In this document: piece by piece, positions 1 to 9,213 of the stretch | Position numbering within the stretch: the stretch's first letter is position 1 | Layout: the number at the start of each line of letters is the position of its first letter | Assembly: GCF_024220585.1 (NCBI RefSeq) | Contig: NZ_JAMXKF010000003.1 | Span: 62,001-126,000, forward strand | From: Dyadobacter diqingensis | GTDB taxonomy: Bacteria; Bacteroidota; Bacteroidia; Cytophagales; Spirosomataceae | DNA: 64,000 nt | Direction of reading: 5' to 3' | Notes under the pieces: model-generated | Seen by the model: the letters and a program-made list of their open reading frames with translations, nothing else | What the model was told of the DNA's origin: nothing | Database searches by the model: none | Position numbers and translations under genes: made by a program

Positions 1-943
1 TAACCAATTCGGGGTCTATCCCCAGCACTTTACCAAAACCTTCGCAACGCTTACAAGCCCCAAAAGGATTGTTGAAGCTGAAAAGATTGACAGTCGGTTC
101 TTCAAAAACGATACCGTCGAGTTCAAACTTATCCGAAAATATTCTTTGCTCCCCACCGACAACCTGAACATAACAGGCGCCTTCTCCTTCAAAAAAGGCT
201 GTTTGGACAGAATCGGAAAGGCGGTATTGGGTGTCTTCATCATCCTTGCGGACCGAAGCACGGTCGATCAGGATAAAAATATCTTTTCCTTCAAGCGGAA
301 ATGCCTCCGGTTTTTCCAATACTTCCTCGATGTAAGCCGTCTCATCGTTAATCATGATCCGGTTATAACCTTTTGAAAGCAGTATCGTCAGTTCATCAGC
401 TATTGATCGGCCATCGCGAACGAGCAAAGGTGTCATGATCAAAACACGGGTACCTTCGTCCTGATCGAGCATGTAATTTACAACATCCGTAACGGAATCT
501 TTTCTTACGAGTTCTCCCGAAACCGGGGAATAGGTATGGCCTATCCGAGCGAAAAGAAGTTTGAGATAATCATAAATCTCGGTCGAAGTGCCCACGGTAG
601 AACGGGGATTTCGCGTATTTACTTTTTGCTCAATGGCAATGGCAGGAGAAATTCCCTTGATGTATTCAACCTCAGGTTTTTCCATACGACCCAAAAACTG
701 GCGCGCATAACTGCTCAGACTTTCCACGTACATCCGCTGGCCCTCAGCGAACAATGTGTCAAAGGCAAGCGAAGACTTCCCGGAACCTGAAAGCCCGGTA
801 ATGACTACCAGCTTATTTCTTGGAATGGCCACGTCAACGCTTTTCAGGTTATTGACACGTGCACCTTTAATCAGAATATATTTTCTCGGATCTAATTCGT
901 CAAATTGAGAAGCATCAATCCGGGTCACAGGTAATTGCATCAT
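1..943 (-). CDS. uvrA: Excinuclease ABC subunit A (UvrA), N-terminal part, runs off the left edge
   Basis: The first 314 residues of UvrA are present; the rest lies beyond base 1. UvrA is the dimeric ABC-type ATPase that finds bulky DNA lesions and loads UvrB in nucleotide excision repair. The start is the ATG at 943, with a second in-frame ATG directly after it. Visible are the Walker A motif GLSGSGKS (residues 50-57), the family-typical stretch [18 protein letters not shown]-like just after it (here with [16 protein letters not shown]), and the first CxxC zinc pair, CKRC at residues 297-300, followed by GFG. No neighbour shares its transcript inside the window; the 150 bp upstream separate it from the stop of the glycosyltransferase at 1094. 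Identification is firm, and only the C-terminal extent is unknown. Confidence 0.97.
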   Translation of the reverse strand, partial: MMQLPVTRIDASQFDELDPRKYILIKGARVNNLKSVDVAIPRNKLVVITGLSGSGKSSLAFDTLFAEGQRMYVESLSSYARQFLGRMEKPEVEYIKGISPAIAIEQKVNTRNPRSTVGTSTEIYDYLKLLFARIGHTYSPVSGELVRKDSVTDVVNYMLDQDEGTRVLIMTPLLVRDGRSIADELTILLSKGYNRIMINDETAYIEEVLEKPEAFPLEGKDIFILIDRASVRKDDEDTQYRLSDSVQTAFFEGEGACYVQVVGGEQRIFSDKFELDGIVFEEPTVNLFSFNNPFGACKRCEGFGKVLGIDPELV

Positions 944-1093
944 AGAAAATCAGGTCGATTAGCGAGGGTTTTTGAATACCCCGATCTTAAGATTAACCCA
1001 AAAATCGTTGAATTAGTTTGCCTTTCCTAACACAGATGGGTGGACATCAAAAAAATTGTGACAATTAATTATGCTATTTTGATACTGTAAGTA

Positions 1094-2632
1094 TCATTTT
1101 GCTTGTTCCGCAATTTTCGCCAGGGTTATTCCGTACTTGTCGTAAAACACTTCCTGTACCGTAAAATCTTTCAAACGGTGTTTTCTGGCAAAAACGATTT
1201 CACCGGCAAGGGGTTCGCGTTCTTCGGCGTATAGCCCGGAATAAAAATGAAAGCTGGGATTATAATGATTGAATATCACGACATTTTTATGCCCACGTTT
1301 TTTAGCGGTCAGCGCGGCTTCTTTTACCGGCTCCTGAAGCAAGGCACCCAACCGGGGCATCCATAAAATATTGATCGTAAATAAAATGACAAACCCCGTG
1401 ATCCCCATGCGCCATTGATTGTCCCAATCTTTTTTTACCCAGACTATAACAAGGATAACAAGCAGGGCCGCCATGTAAGCGGTGTAGTAATTGTCAAATT
1501 CGGCAGAGACACCTTGCAGGACATCCAGCGTATAGGCGTCGTCTATTTTCGGAATGACTTGTGGGATCGCAAAAGGGATAACGGTCAGTAAAATCAGGAG
1601 AACAAAGGCGGGCCAGACAACAGGCAAACGGTTATTGCCTGCCGCGTACCAACCTCCCAGAACGCACAAAGGCGAATAACCGTAAATAATGTAGTGATGC
1701 AGCTTGGTGCCGGAAAGTGAAAAAAGAATAAAGACAAACAGAAACCAGATCAGCAGAAACGAAAGCCATTTTTTCGACCAGATGTAGCCGATTTTGCTCA
1801 GAGATTTGAGAATAATAGCCGTAAAAGGAAGCAGCCCCAGCAAAAGTACCGGTACAAAATACAGTATTCCGCCATAATGTCCTTCAAAAGCCGTTTGAAA
1901 GCGATTGACGTTGTGATTGAGAAAAAAACCGCTGATAAAGGCTTCTCCGCTTTGCTGGTATTCCAGAATATACCAAGGCGCTGCAATCAATATAAAAAGC
2001 AAAATGCCGATGGGGCTGAACAAACGGAGAATGGAGTTCCATGACTTCCATTTCACGAGATAAATCATAAAAACAGCGCCCGGAATTAACACAGCAATAG
2101 GTCCTTTGGCCAGAAAACCGATTCCGGTAAAAACATAAAAGGCCCAGATATATTTTCGGTTGTAGTGATGGATGATTTCAAACAGTGAAAACATAGCGCC
2201 GGTTAATGCCATATTCAGAAGCCCGTCGGCGAGTGCTGCTTTGCCAACAATGGTGATCTGCAAGGAAGAGGCTGCGATCAGTGTTGCAAAAAAAGCTGTC
2301 TTTTCACCGAGTTTCTTTTTGGTGAAAAGATAAATCAGCAGCATCCAGGCAACGGAAGCAAGGCACGAGGGGAGACGCATGGCAAACTCGTTCCAGCCGA
2401 ATAACTGTGCGCTGCCATATTGCAGCCAGTTGGTCAGCGGAGGTTTGTCAAAGCGTTGTTCCTGGTTTACAAATGTGGAAATGAAATCTCCGCCGACTGC
2501 CATTTCCCTCGTGCCTTCTGCAAAAAAACCTTCGTCTTCGTCAAATAACGGCGCATTGCCAATTCCCCACAAAAAGCCGAAGAACACGAATACACCAAGA
2601 AAAATTTTTCGGCCTGTTTCAGTTAAAAGCAT
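1094..2632 (-). CDS. GT39/ArnT-like membrane glycosyltransferase
   Basis: A 512-residue polytopic membrane protein of the dolichyl-phosphate-mannose protein mannosyltransferase / ArnT superfamily. These enzymes use a polyprenyl-phosphate sugar donor on the periplasmic side of the inner membrane to glycosylate proteins or lipid A. The N-terminus has one membrane helix, then the acidic loop motif DEDEG (31-35) and the KPPL..W block (63-69), the typical first periplasmic loop of the family. About ten further hydrophobic segments follow, and the soluble C-terminal tail is short. It is the last gene of a minus-strand run after the PAP2 gene (43 bp gap). A phosphatase next to such a transferase suggests envelope-lipid or polyprenyl-phosphate chemistry, but acceptor and sugar cannot be read from the sequence. 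Confidence 0.8.
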   Translation of the reverse strand: MLLTETGRKIFLGVFVFFGFLWGIGNAPLFDEDEGFFAEGTREMAVGGDFISTFVNQEQRFDKPPLTNWLQYGSAQLFGWNEFAMRLPSCLASVAWMLLIYLFTKKKLGEKTAFFATLIAASSLQITIVGKAALADGLLNMALTGAMFSLFEIIHHYNRKYIWAFYVFTGIGFLAKGPIAVLIPGAVFMIYLVKWKSWNSILRLFSPIGILLFILIAAPWYILEYQQSGEAFISGFFLNHNVNRFQTAFEGHYGGILYFVPVLLLGLLPFTAIILKSLSKIGYIWSKKWLSFLLIWFLFVFILFSLSGTKLHHYIIYGYSPLCVLGGWYAAGNNRLPVVWPAFVLLILLTVIPFAIPQVIPKIDDAYTLDVLQGVSAEFDNYYTAYMAALLVILVIVWVKKDWDNQWRMGITGFVILFTINILWMPRLGALLQEPVKEAALTAKKRGHKNVVIFNHYNPSFHFYSGLYAEEREPLAGEIVFARKHRLKDFTVQEVFYDKYGITLAKIAEQAK

Positions 2633-2675
2633 TAATCAGTGTGTTGATGCCGTGATGTTGGTATGAAAAGGTAAA

Positions 2676-3332
2676 CTAGAACAACTTGGTGAGTCCGCCA
2701 TTAAGTCGGGGATTGGACTGTGTTTCCCAATATTGGTTCATGTAAAAATAAACGAGCACCGATATTGGAATCCCTACAAAAGCGGCCACATACACATCAC
2801 CAAGGAAATGGGCCAAAAGGTACATGCGTGAATAGGCGACCAACAAAGGCGGGATCAGCAGCAGAGGTTTCAGCGCAGACGATTTGCATTCCAGTGCGAG
2901 AACGGTAAAAAGTGCGAATGCGGAAGTGGTATGCCCTGAGGGAAAGCTATTGAAATGATAAAGTTTTACGCCATCGACGTGATGCAATAGTGGCAATATC
3001 TCTGCGAGAATTTTCGGTGGACGATAGATTTCGGTAAAAACCATCTGCTTCAAAAACTGAACAAAAATGCCCGAAACGGCATAACTAAGGAATATCTTTA
3101 CACCCAAACGATAAGAAAAAAGGGCTGCTGTTAATCCGGAAACTAAAATGAAGGCGCCGTCGCCAACGTAGGTGAAATTTTTGAAAAAAATGTCTGCGAA
3201 AGGTGTCCAGTGTTTGTTGACGAAGAGGATCAGAAAATTCTGGGAAAACATAAACTGAAGGACTCCAAGTATTGCCCAGATAACAAAAAAAGGCAGGAAG
3301 TACGACCTGTGGCGCAGACAAAAGAATTTCAT
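2676..3332 (-). CDS. PAP2-superfamily membrane phosphatase
   Basis: A 218-residue type-2 phosphatidic acid phosphatase homologue with about six membrane helices. The three-part active site is visible: K95 with R104-P105, PSGHTT at 131-136, and SR (168-169) with H175 and D179. The first motif has eight residues between K and R rather than the usual six. Relatives dephosphorylate undecaprenyl diphosphate, phosphatidylglycerophosphate or lipid A at the periplasmic face. The ATG overlaps the stop codon of the upstream hydrolase gene as ATGA (3329-3332), so the two are translationally coupled, and the GT39-type gene follows 43 bp downstream. The linkage fits envelope lipid recycling or modification; the exact substrate is open. 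Confidence 0.85.
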   Translation of the reverse strand: MKFFCLRHRSYFLPFFVIWAILGVLQFMFSQNFLILFVNKHWTPFADIFFKNFTYVGDGAFILVSGLTAALFSYRLGVKIFLSYAVSGIFVQFLKQMVFTEIYRPPKILAEILPLLHHVDGVKLYHFNSFPSGHTTSAFALFTVLALECKSSALKPLLLIPPLLVAYSRMYLLAHFLGDVYVAAFVGIPISVLVYFYMNQYWETQSNPRLNGGLTKLF

Positions 3333-4129
3333 GATGTAGTGAATATATCTTTAGAAGTTTTGAATACGATGCCTTTTTCCTCCGCTTCACTGAAAATAGG
3401 ATCAGCCAGATGCCCCCAGCCGGTCACGTCCGACATGCAGTCGGTCAGCACCTTGACTTTTTGTACAAGAGCCGGAGCATAAATCAGGATCTGTTTGATA
3501 CTCGTAGCCACGCAGTGTGACCGTGCCTCGCCGACAATGATGATCTCGTCAAATGCTTCCAGTTCGGAAATCAGACTTTGATCCAGTGCCGTTTCTTCAT
3601 CCGCAGGGATAGGAACCTGCGCGCGGAATATCCCGAAATGCTCGGTTAATGGATTGGTGCCTTTTATAATCGCCTTATAATCGGTGCCGGTACGATGGGT
3701 CCAGGCAAGTATAGCATCCAGAATCGTGTCGTCCAGTGCAGCACCGCGTGAGCCGATCAGGCAATGTTCCGGCCAGATAAAATGTTTGAATTCTCCCTCG
3801 TGTTCCAGTTTTTCCAGATATGACAAAACATATTCTTTGTCATAACGAGGAGTCCATTTTCCGGCTTTTACTGCCGACGACGTAATTAAGGTAAAGGGAG
3901 CGACAGTATTTCCGTTGGGATCTTCCCAGAATAACGGGTGCGCAATATCCAGCACCCGGTGTGTGTCAAGCGTTACAAAAATCTGATTGATATGCTCTCC
4001 AAAATTGGCAATAAGCTGCGCTATTCTTTCAACATCATTTTCTGCACCAGGGACATACAACGTTCCTTTTGGATTGCAGAAATCAAACTGAGTATCAATG
4101 ATTAGTAGTGCTGTTGTTTTGCCGTTCAT
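3329..4129 (-). CDS. Isochorismatase/nicotinamidase-like cysteine hydrolase
   Basis: A 266-residue member of the isochorismatase-like fold, closest in layout to nicotinamidase PncA. The presumed catalytic triad is D12 in LIIDTQFDF, K156 in IKGTNP and C206 in SHCVATS. A metal-site pattern like that of PncA appears at LDTHRVLDIAHP (D55, H57, H64), and the WPEHCLIGSRG segment (119-129) resembles the nicotinamidase block. It is longer than PncA (about 210 residues) because of a central insertion. Amide hydrolysis of nicotinamide is possible but unproven; other cysteine hydrolases share these residues. It is translationally coupled to the PAP2 gene (ATGA overlap), an unexpected partner for an NAD salvage enzyme. 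Confidence 0.75.
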   Translation of the reverse strand: MNGKTTALLIIDTQFDFCNPKGTLYVPGAENDVERIAQLIANFGEHINQIFVTLDTHRVLDIAHPLFWEDPNGNTVAPFTLITSSAVKAGKWTPRYDKEYVLSYLEKLEHEGEFKHFIWPEHCLIGSRGAALDDTILDAILAWTHRTGTDYKAIIKGTNPLTEHFGIFRAQVPIPADEETALDQSLISELEAFDEIIIVGEARSHCVATSIKQILIYAPALVQKVKVLTDCMSDVTGWGHLADPIFSEAEEKGIVFKTSKDIFTTS

Positions 4130-4211
4130 TGGACAAATTGCTTTTCGGGTGACAAGAAATATAAAAAAATGGACTAGTCTGTTATGCCAGGATTAACATT
4201 TAAAAACGGGT

Positions 4212-4760
4212 TTATTCCCACTCTTCGGGAACGTTGAACTGCCTGGCGTACATTTTGGAACACAGCTGATGCACCAGTGTAAGCATCTGATTTGTGTCTT
4301 TTTTGTAGTCTACACGGTAGTCATCGTCCAGCTTATTCAACGCATTCATGATCGTCAGGGCCTTTTTAGCGATATACAGAGCACATTTATCTGATCGTGA
4401 AGAATACACACGAAGCTTATCTGCGTATTGGTTTAAAAAAGTATTAAGCAGAAAAATATTTAATTCCAGCCCGCCCATTTTGTCTTTGGTTACTTTGACG
4501 TGATAAGAAATATCTCCGCTCAAACTTCTGAGGTCCATCATAATCCAACCGGGGGTATCCTGCGTATGTTTGGATAGTCTGACGATGCGAGCCATAATGG
4601 ATTCCCGCCGTTCTGTAATGGTTGATGATTCTTCAATCAGTTCAAAATACAGTTTGTCGGTGAGTGTGGTGTCCTTGGTGATAAGGCGAATCAATAACTT
4701 ATCCTTTTCTTTTTGCGGCATTTGAATGATTGCCTTTTTCAGTTGATCTTCTATTGGCAT
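4212..4760 (-). CDS. Conserved-looking protein of unknown function
   Basis: A 182-residue soluble protein that I do not recognise. It has no signal peptide or membrane segment. The N-terminal third is charged and predicted helical, a short strand-like GDISYHVKV segment sits near the middle, and the C-terminal half is again helical, with a DDDYRVDYKKD stretch and an end rich in aromatic and acidic residues. It lies 82 bp upstream of the hydrolase-PAP2-GT39 run on the same strand and could belong to that transcript. The normal codon pattern and an ATG in a clean context support a real gene. No function is proposed. Confidence 0.6.
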   Translation of the reverse strand: MPIEDQLKKAIIQMPQKEKDKLLIRLITKDTTLTDKLYFELIEESSTITERRESIMARIVRLSKHTQDTPGWIMMDLRSLSGDISYHVKVTKDKMGGLELNIFLLNTFLNQYADKLRVYSSRSDKCALYIAKKALTIMNALNKLDDDYRVDYKKDTNQMLTLVHQLCSKMYARQFNVPEEWE

Positions 4761-5031
4761 TTGGGGTTACTGTTAATGGCTCAAATTTTTAAAGAGGAGT
4801 ACGTAGTCGGTTTTTGACAAGTATAATCAAACTAGTTTATATGTGATGGCAGTTTTCATCAGGCTTTAAAGATAGTACGTTGAATTTCAGAAAATAAACT
4901 AAAATTCGTTCTCGCTGATACACAGGAAGAAAAGAGATCAATTTAATAAGTTACAAGTTTAAAAGTATGGAAAAAATGTAATAGGCTCGTAACTTGCGTC
5001 GTTTTTGTAATTCAAATTTTCTATACACAAT

Positions 5032-6009
5032 ATGATTTCAGTGGCCATGTGCACTTACAACGGGGCAAAATTTTTGCCGGAGCAGTTGGAGAGCATTGCC
5101 AATCAGATAGTCCCTGTTGATGAACTGGTTGTGTGTGATGATGGGTCAACCGATGACACCATTCAGGTTTTAAGATCTTTTTCCGAAAAATTACCTTTCC
5201 CGGTTTTCATTCATCAGAATGAAAAAAATCTGGGATCTACCAAGAATTTTGAAAAGTGCCTTTCACTTTGCCGTGGAGATATAATCTTTTTTTCTGATCA
5301 GGATGATGCCTGGCGTGACGATAAAGTCAAAAAACAAATAGCCTATTTTGACGCGCATCCGGAAATAGATGCCGTTTTCTCCGACGCCATGATTATGGAT
5401 GACGACTCAAAACCAACCGGTCATACGATCTGGGAGGAGATTGAGTTTAATGAAGCAGCCCAGAATAAATGGATGCACGGAGGATCGCATGAAATCTTGT
5501 TTAAAGGATTTGTCGTGACGGGAGCGACGCTTTCCATCAGGAAATCGGCCTTGCCGGCCCTGATGCCTTTCCCAACCCATGTCCCTGATTTTATCCATGA
5601 TGCTTATATCGCCATGATTTTAAGTCTTCAGGAAAAAATCGAATTTATCAACGAGCCGCTTGTGTCGTACCGCATTCATGCGAGTCAGCAGGTTGGTTTC
5701 GGTGCAAAAGTTGAATATGTGAGGTTCAGAGACCGGTTTTCGCGGGATCGCGATGAAAAACTGATCCCGTTGCAGGAGAAGGCCGATAAGCTTGAAAAGC
5801 TCTATTTGCTTTTGTTACAGGTTCCGCTTTATCCAAAAGATAAGTTGCGGAAGTTACGCGCTGCGAAAAACCATTTCAGCAAGAGGGCAAATCTTCCAAA
5901 AAATCGCGTGAGACGTTTTATCCCCGTATTTACGGATGTTGTCAATGGAAAGTACAGTTTTAGCAGTAAAGACTGGTGGTTACCCGTTTTTGGAGATCTG
6001 TTTGAGTAA
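5032..6009 (+). CDS. Family 2 glycosyltransferase
   Basis: A 325-residue cytoplasmic GT-A fold glycosyltransferase. The N-terminus opens with MISVAMCTYNG, followed by the nucleotide-sugar binding DDGST (36-40) and the metal-binding SDQDDAW block (88-94) that stands in for DxD in this subgroup. It resembles rhamnosyltransferases and other polysaccharide or LPS transferases, so a sugar transfer to a glycan precursor at the inner face of the membrane is likely; donor and acceptor are unknown. The next gene starts 17 bp downstream and is also transferase-like, so the two probably act in the same glycan pathway. Confidence 0.85.
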   Translation: MISVAMCTYNGAKFLPEQLESIANQIVPVDELVVCDDGSTDDTIQVLRSFSEKLPFPVFIHQNEKNLGSTKNFEKCLSLCRGDIIFFSDQDDAWRDDKVKKQIAYFDAHPEIDAVFSDAMIMDDDSKPTGHTIWEEIEFNEAAQNKWMHGGSHEILFKGFVVTGATLSIRKSALPALMPFPTHVPDFIHDAYIAMILSLQEKIEFINEPLVSYRIHASQQVGFGAKVEYVRFRDRFSRDRDEKLIPLQEKADKLEKLYLLLLQVPLYPKDKLRKLRAAKNHFSKRANLPKNRVRRFIPVFTDVVNGKYSFSSKDWWLPVFGDLFE

Positions 6010-6025
6010 TTAATTCTATTATCCA

Positions 6026-6787
6026 GTGAAATCAGTGCGCCAGGATCCGTCAGTTGCAATCGTCATTCCCGTTTATAAGTTGGCGTTAACCGAGCCTGAA
6101 AAATTGTCTTTACGGCAATGTATGACGGTTTTGTCCGACTATCCGGTAAAAGTAGCAAAACCGGCGAGCCTGGATTTCCCTGAATTGAGAAAGGAATTTC
6201 CTTCCATCGAGTTCATTTCTTTTGACGATGATTATTTCAAAGGAATTGATGCGTACAATCGCCTGATGATCTGGGAAGGATTTTATAAGTCGTTTTCAGA
6301 TTACGAATATATCCTGATCTACCAGCTCGACGCCTATGTTTTCCGTGATGAACTCGCGGAATGGTGCCGCAAAGGTTATGACTACATCGGAGCGCCATCG
6401 CTGCATCGGGATGAATTTGATAAGTTGTCAGACGCGTCAAAGGATATTTTTGCCAGTGCGCTTTCCGGCAGCCGTTTTGTGCTGAACGGAGGCTTGTCAC
6501 TTCGCCGGATCCCTGCTTTTCTGCGTTATCTGAAAATTTACAATATGTTTTATCCGGCCTGGCTTGGAAACGAAGATATGTTATTTTCTCAGGAAGCAAC
6601 GAGACTGATTCCGATGAAACTGTTTTTGAAACTTCCAACCTGGCAGGAAGCTTTACAATTCTCTTTTGAGAAAAGTCCGGCTGCTACGTTTGAGATCACG
6701 GGCCGGAAACTTCCTTTTGCCTGTCACGCATGGGAGCGTTATGACCCTGATTTTTGGGCTTCTTTTATCCCTTTTAAACCGCTTTGA
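6026..6787 (+). CDS. DUF5672 family protein, probable glycosyltransferase
   Basis: A 253-residue protein matching the DUF5672 pattern: the VAIVIPVYK opening, YILIYQLDAYVF near the middle (an LDAYV motif in the position of a DxD), then WCRKGYDYIGAP and a conserved NGGLSLR segment. DUF5672 proteins occur in sugar-polymer clusters and are thought to be glycosyltransferases. The frame begins with GTG at 6026 (a second GTG follows at 6035); no ATG precedes the conserved core, so a non-ATG start is required. The gene follows the family 2 transferase by 17 bp on the same strand, supporting a two-gene glycan operon. No other polysaccharide genes lie beside it. Confidence 0.75.
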   Translation: MKSVRQDPSVAIVIPVYKLALTEPEKLSLRQCMTVLSDYPVKVAKPASLDFPELRKEFPSIEFISFDDDYFKGIDAYNRLMIWEGFYKSFSDYEYILIYQLDAYVFRDELAEWCRKGYDYIGAPSLHRDEFDKLSDASKDIFASALSGSRFVLNGGLSLRRIPAFLRYLKIYNMFYPAWLGNEDMLFSQEATRLIPMKLFLKLPTWQEALQFSFEKSPAATFEITGRKLPFACHAWERYDPDFWASFIPFKPL

Positions 6788-6871
6788 AAGTGGTTTAACA
6801 ATTTTTAACAAACTATCCCCGGCGCTACGGTGTTTTTGAAGTTAATTCGCAAAAATTAACAATGAATAACC

Positions 6872-8107
6872 ATGACCTGTAAATCGCTTTTGACCTTTAT
6901 TTGTGCTATTGTGCTTTCACTTACTGCTAGTTTCGGGCAAATAACTGAAAACCCGAGAGTAGAGGAACAATCGGCGGATTATGTGAAAATCAAGCGTGTA
7001 GAACTGACAGATCAGTATACGATCATTTACATGCAGTTTGTTGAAAAAGAATCAATTAGAAGCCAGCAGCTTCCCAGTCCATTTCGCCAGCAATTACCTC
7101 AGATGAGAGTTCCTGAGCCAAACCAGATCTGGCTCGATCCTGAGACAAGGCTCTATAAACCGGGAGAAGTAAATGTGAAATTTAAGCTGATCAAAGCAAA
7201 GGATATCCCGACAGACATAAAAAAAGAAGTTAATCCGGGAGATGTGGTAGACTTTGTAGCCTATTTTGAGCGGCTTTCACCCGGAATCGAAATTTTTGAT
7301 TTTTATGAAGGGCGTGCAGGAAGGGGAGGACAAACCTGGAATTTCTATGGAATCCACATTAAAAATCCTTTGAAGAAAAATTCAAAAGCAATAGCGAAGA
7401 CTGCTCCCAAAAAAGAAAAACCAAAAGAGCAGCCCTTGAAAGAAATTAAACCAGCTGAGAAAATTGAGGAAAAACCAGCACCGACGGTAGTGGACGAGGA
7501 ATTTTCGATGATCAGAGGGACGGTATATGATGCTAAGACAAAAAATCAGATTCCTGCCCAGATCACTTATGTTGAAAAGGGGGATTCTCTGCAATTTAAA
7601 TCTTCTTCCGGAAATTACCGGATTGGTATTGATCCCAAGGCAAGTTATGAGTTCCGTATTTTGGCGAAGGGGTATTATGGGACAAATTTTAGTCTGGCTC
7701 CTGCCGATTCGTCGTCAAAGGGCTCTTTCACGAAAGATATTTACCTGACTCCCCTGGCTATCGGAGAAACGATTTCTTTGCCGAATATCTACTTTGAAAC
7801 ATCAAAATTTACCCTGCTGACCGAATCTTTTGCCGAGCTTAACAGACTGGCGGAAATGATGAAGGAAAACCCGAATATCAGGATCAGAGTGGAAGGACAT
7901 ACGGATAACGTAGGTGATTTTGACAAAAATCTGGAACTGTCTGAAAACAGGGCCAAGTCGGTTAAAACGTATCTAACCAGCAAAGGTGTGGACGAGCAGC
8001 GTATTGAAGCGAAGGGATTTGGCGCTACAAAACCGCTTGCAAAAAACGGATCGGAAGAAGAGAGAAAGAAAAACCGTAGAGTGGAATTTGTGATTACCCA
8101 GATATAA
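6872..8107 (+). CDS. OmpA-family outer-membrane/peptidoglycan-binding protein
   Basis: A 411-residue secreted protein. Residues 1-22 form a signal peptide ending near ASFGQ. A domain of unknown type follows (about 23-167), then a lysine/proline/glutamate-rich linker (about 168-210). Next comes a beta-sandwich module resembling CarboxypepD regulatory domains ([17 protein letters not shown]), and a C-terminal OmpA domain. The OmpA domain carries the peptidoglycan-binding signature [22 protein letters not shown] and ends in NRRVEFVI. It probably anchors the envelope to peptidoglycan. The charged linker would span the periplasm. It stands alone and ends in a strong bidirectional terminator shared with tpiA. 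Confidence 0.85.
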   Translation: MTCKSLLTFICAIVLSLTASFGQITENPRVEEQSADYVKIKRVELTDQYTIIYMQFVEKESIRSQQLPSPFRQQLPQMRVPEPNQIWLDPETRLYKPGEVNVKFKLIKAKDIPTDIKKEVNPGDVVDFVAYFERLSPGIEIFDFYEGRAGRGGQTWNFYGIHIKNPLKKNSKAIAKTAPKKEKPKEQPLKEIKPAEKIEEKPAPTVVDEEFSMIRGTVYDAKTKNQIPAQITYVEKGDSLQFKSSSGNYRIGIDPKASYEFRILAKGYYGTNFSLAPADSSSKGSFTKDIYLTPLAIGETISLPNIYFETSKFTLLTESFAELNRLAEMMKENPNIRIRVEGHTDNVGDFDKNLELSENRAKSVKTYLTSKGVDEQRIEAKGFGATKPLAKNGSEEERKKNRRVEFVITQI

Positions 8108-8127
8108 ACTGCGGGTAAACGATAAGA

Positions 8128-8163
8128 AAGCGGGTTATCAATGACTGATAACCCGCTTTTTGT
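8128..8163. terminator. Bidirectional terminator between the OmpA-family gene and tpiA
   Basis: A perfect 13-bp stem, AAGCGGGTTATCA (8128-8140) with its complement at 8146-8158, encloses a 5-base loop and is followed by a T-run. The flanking A and T tracts allow it to work on both strands, as expected between the convergent stops at 8107 and 8169. Confidence 0.9.
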
Positions 8164-8168
8164 TTTGA

Positions 8169-8930
8169 TTATCTCGCTTTGATAATGTTGATAAACTCGC
8201 GGGACTTCAAAGAAGCACCTCCAACAAGTCCTCCGTCGATATCAGGAGAAGCAAAAAGTTCGTCGGCGCTGGCAGCTGTTACACTTCCTCCGTAAAGGAT
8301 CGAGATTTCCTCAGCCACTTCGCTTCCGTATTTAGATGCGATATGTGCGCGTAATGCTGCGTGCATATCCTGTGCTTGTTCTGCGCTGGCAGTTAGGCCT
8401 GTTCCGATCGCCCAGATTGGTTCGTAAGCGATAACGACAGAAAGCAATTGGTCAGCAGAAAGGTGGAAAAGACTTTCGGTAATCTGATTTTTTACAAACC
8501 CGATATAATCCTCATTTTGTCTTTGATCCAGAGATTCTCCGCAGCAGAAAATCGGAGAAACACCGTTTTCAAGCGCTATGTTAACCTTTGCGGCAAGTAA
8601 TTCATTCGATTCCGCAAAATACTGACGACGCTCGCTGTGTCCGATCAATACATACTGAACTCCGATGGACTGAAGCATAGCCGCTGAAATCTCACCAGTG
8701 AATGCTCCTGATGCTTTGTCAGAACAGTTCTGAGCAGCGATGGCAAAGTTCGGAGAGGTCTCGATATATTTTTTAAGAGTCGTCAGATAGATGGCAGGAG
8801 GACAAAGAATTACTTTTACGTCTCCTTTTACCTCATCATTTGCTATATTAACAAGCTCAGACGCCAAAGCAACTGCTTCATCTGCAAGCTTATTCATCTT
8901 CCAATTACCGGCAACTATTTTTTTTCGCAT
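8169..8930 (-). CDS. tpiA: Triosephosphate isomerase
   Basis: A 253-residue TIM barrel of standard length that interconverts dihydroxyacetone phosphate and glyceraldehyde 3-phosphate in glycolysis and gluconeogenesis. The catalytic set is complete: N9 and K11 in GNWKMNK, H98 in IGHSERR and E170 in the AYEPIWAIGTG signature; the phosphate-binding YGGSV and GLVGGASL loops are near the C-terminus. It is monocistronic, converges on the OmpA-family gene through a shared terminator, and diverges from the retropepsin gene. A possible -7 element lies at 8968-8975. Confidence 0.99.
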   Translation of the reverse strand: MRKKIVAGNWKMNKLADEAVALASELVNIANDEVKGDVKVILCPPAIYLTTLKKYIETSPNFAIAAQNCSDKASGAFTGEISAAMLQSIGVQYVLIGHSERRQYFAESNELLAAKVNIALENGVSPIFCCGESLDQRQNEDYIGFVKNQITESLFHLSADQLLSVVIAYEPIWAIGTGLTASAEQAQDMHAALRAHIASKYGSEVAEEISILYGGSVTAASADELFASPDIDGGLVGGASLKSREFINIIKAR

Positions 8931-8967
8931 AATTAATTTTATTGTGTTAAATCTTCATTTTGCGCTA

Positions 8968-8975
8968 CAAACTTA
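8968..8975 (-). promoter_or_regulatory. Possible -7 promoter element of tpiA
   Basis: Reading the minus strand, TAAGTTTG fits the Bacteroidota -7 consensus TAnnTTTG and lies about 40 bases before the tpiA ATG. No TTG is seen at the expected -33 distance, so support is partial. Confidence 0.3.
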
Positions 8976-9200
8976 CCATTATTTCCTCATTTCCGGTATT
9001 CTATTCTCTCTTAAAAATATATTCAGAATAATGATGAAATACGAAGATTTTTTTGTGTTTATTATAGAATAATAAGTTATTTTTACATAAGAAACCGATT
9101 TCGCTAAAATGAATACTTGTACCCTGTAATAATGGCATAAATCATTATAAATGAGACCGTTTAGTGCATGAAAATAAAATATATACAAAGGTTAAAAAAG

Positions 9201-9208
9201 AAAGGAGG
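9201..9208 (+). promoter_or_regulatory. Unusually strong Shine-Dalgarno site before the retropepsin gene
   Basis: AAAGGAGG ends five bases before the ATG at 9214. Bacteroidota genes, including nearly all others in this window, lack such a site, so this one stands out and also fixes the start codon. Confidence 0.65.
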
Positions 9209-9213
9209 CCACG

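Noticed and set aside
1080-1096. TGATACT-gta-AGTATCA palindrome over the stop of the GT39-type gene
   Set aside because: Same geometry as the hairpin arrays, but a lone 7-base triloop palindrome is expected about four times per 64 kb, it stands alone and lacks the CC-nnn-GG core.
8979-9188. Short frame upstream of tpiA on the minus strand
   Set aside because: It covers the promoter region of two divergent genes and has random-looking composition.
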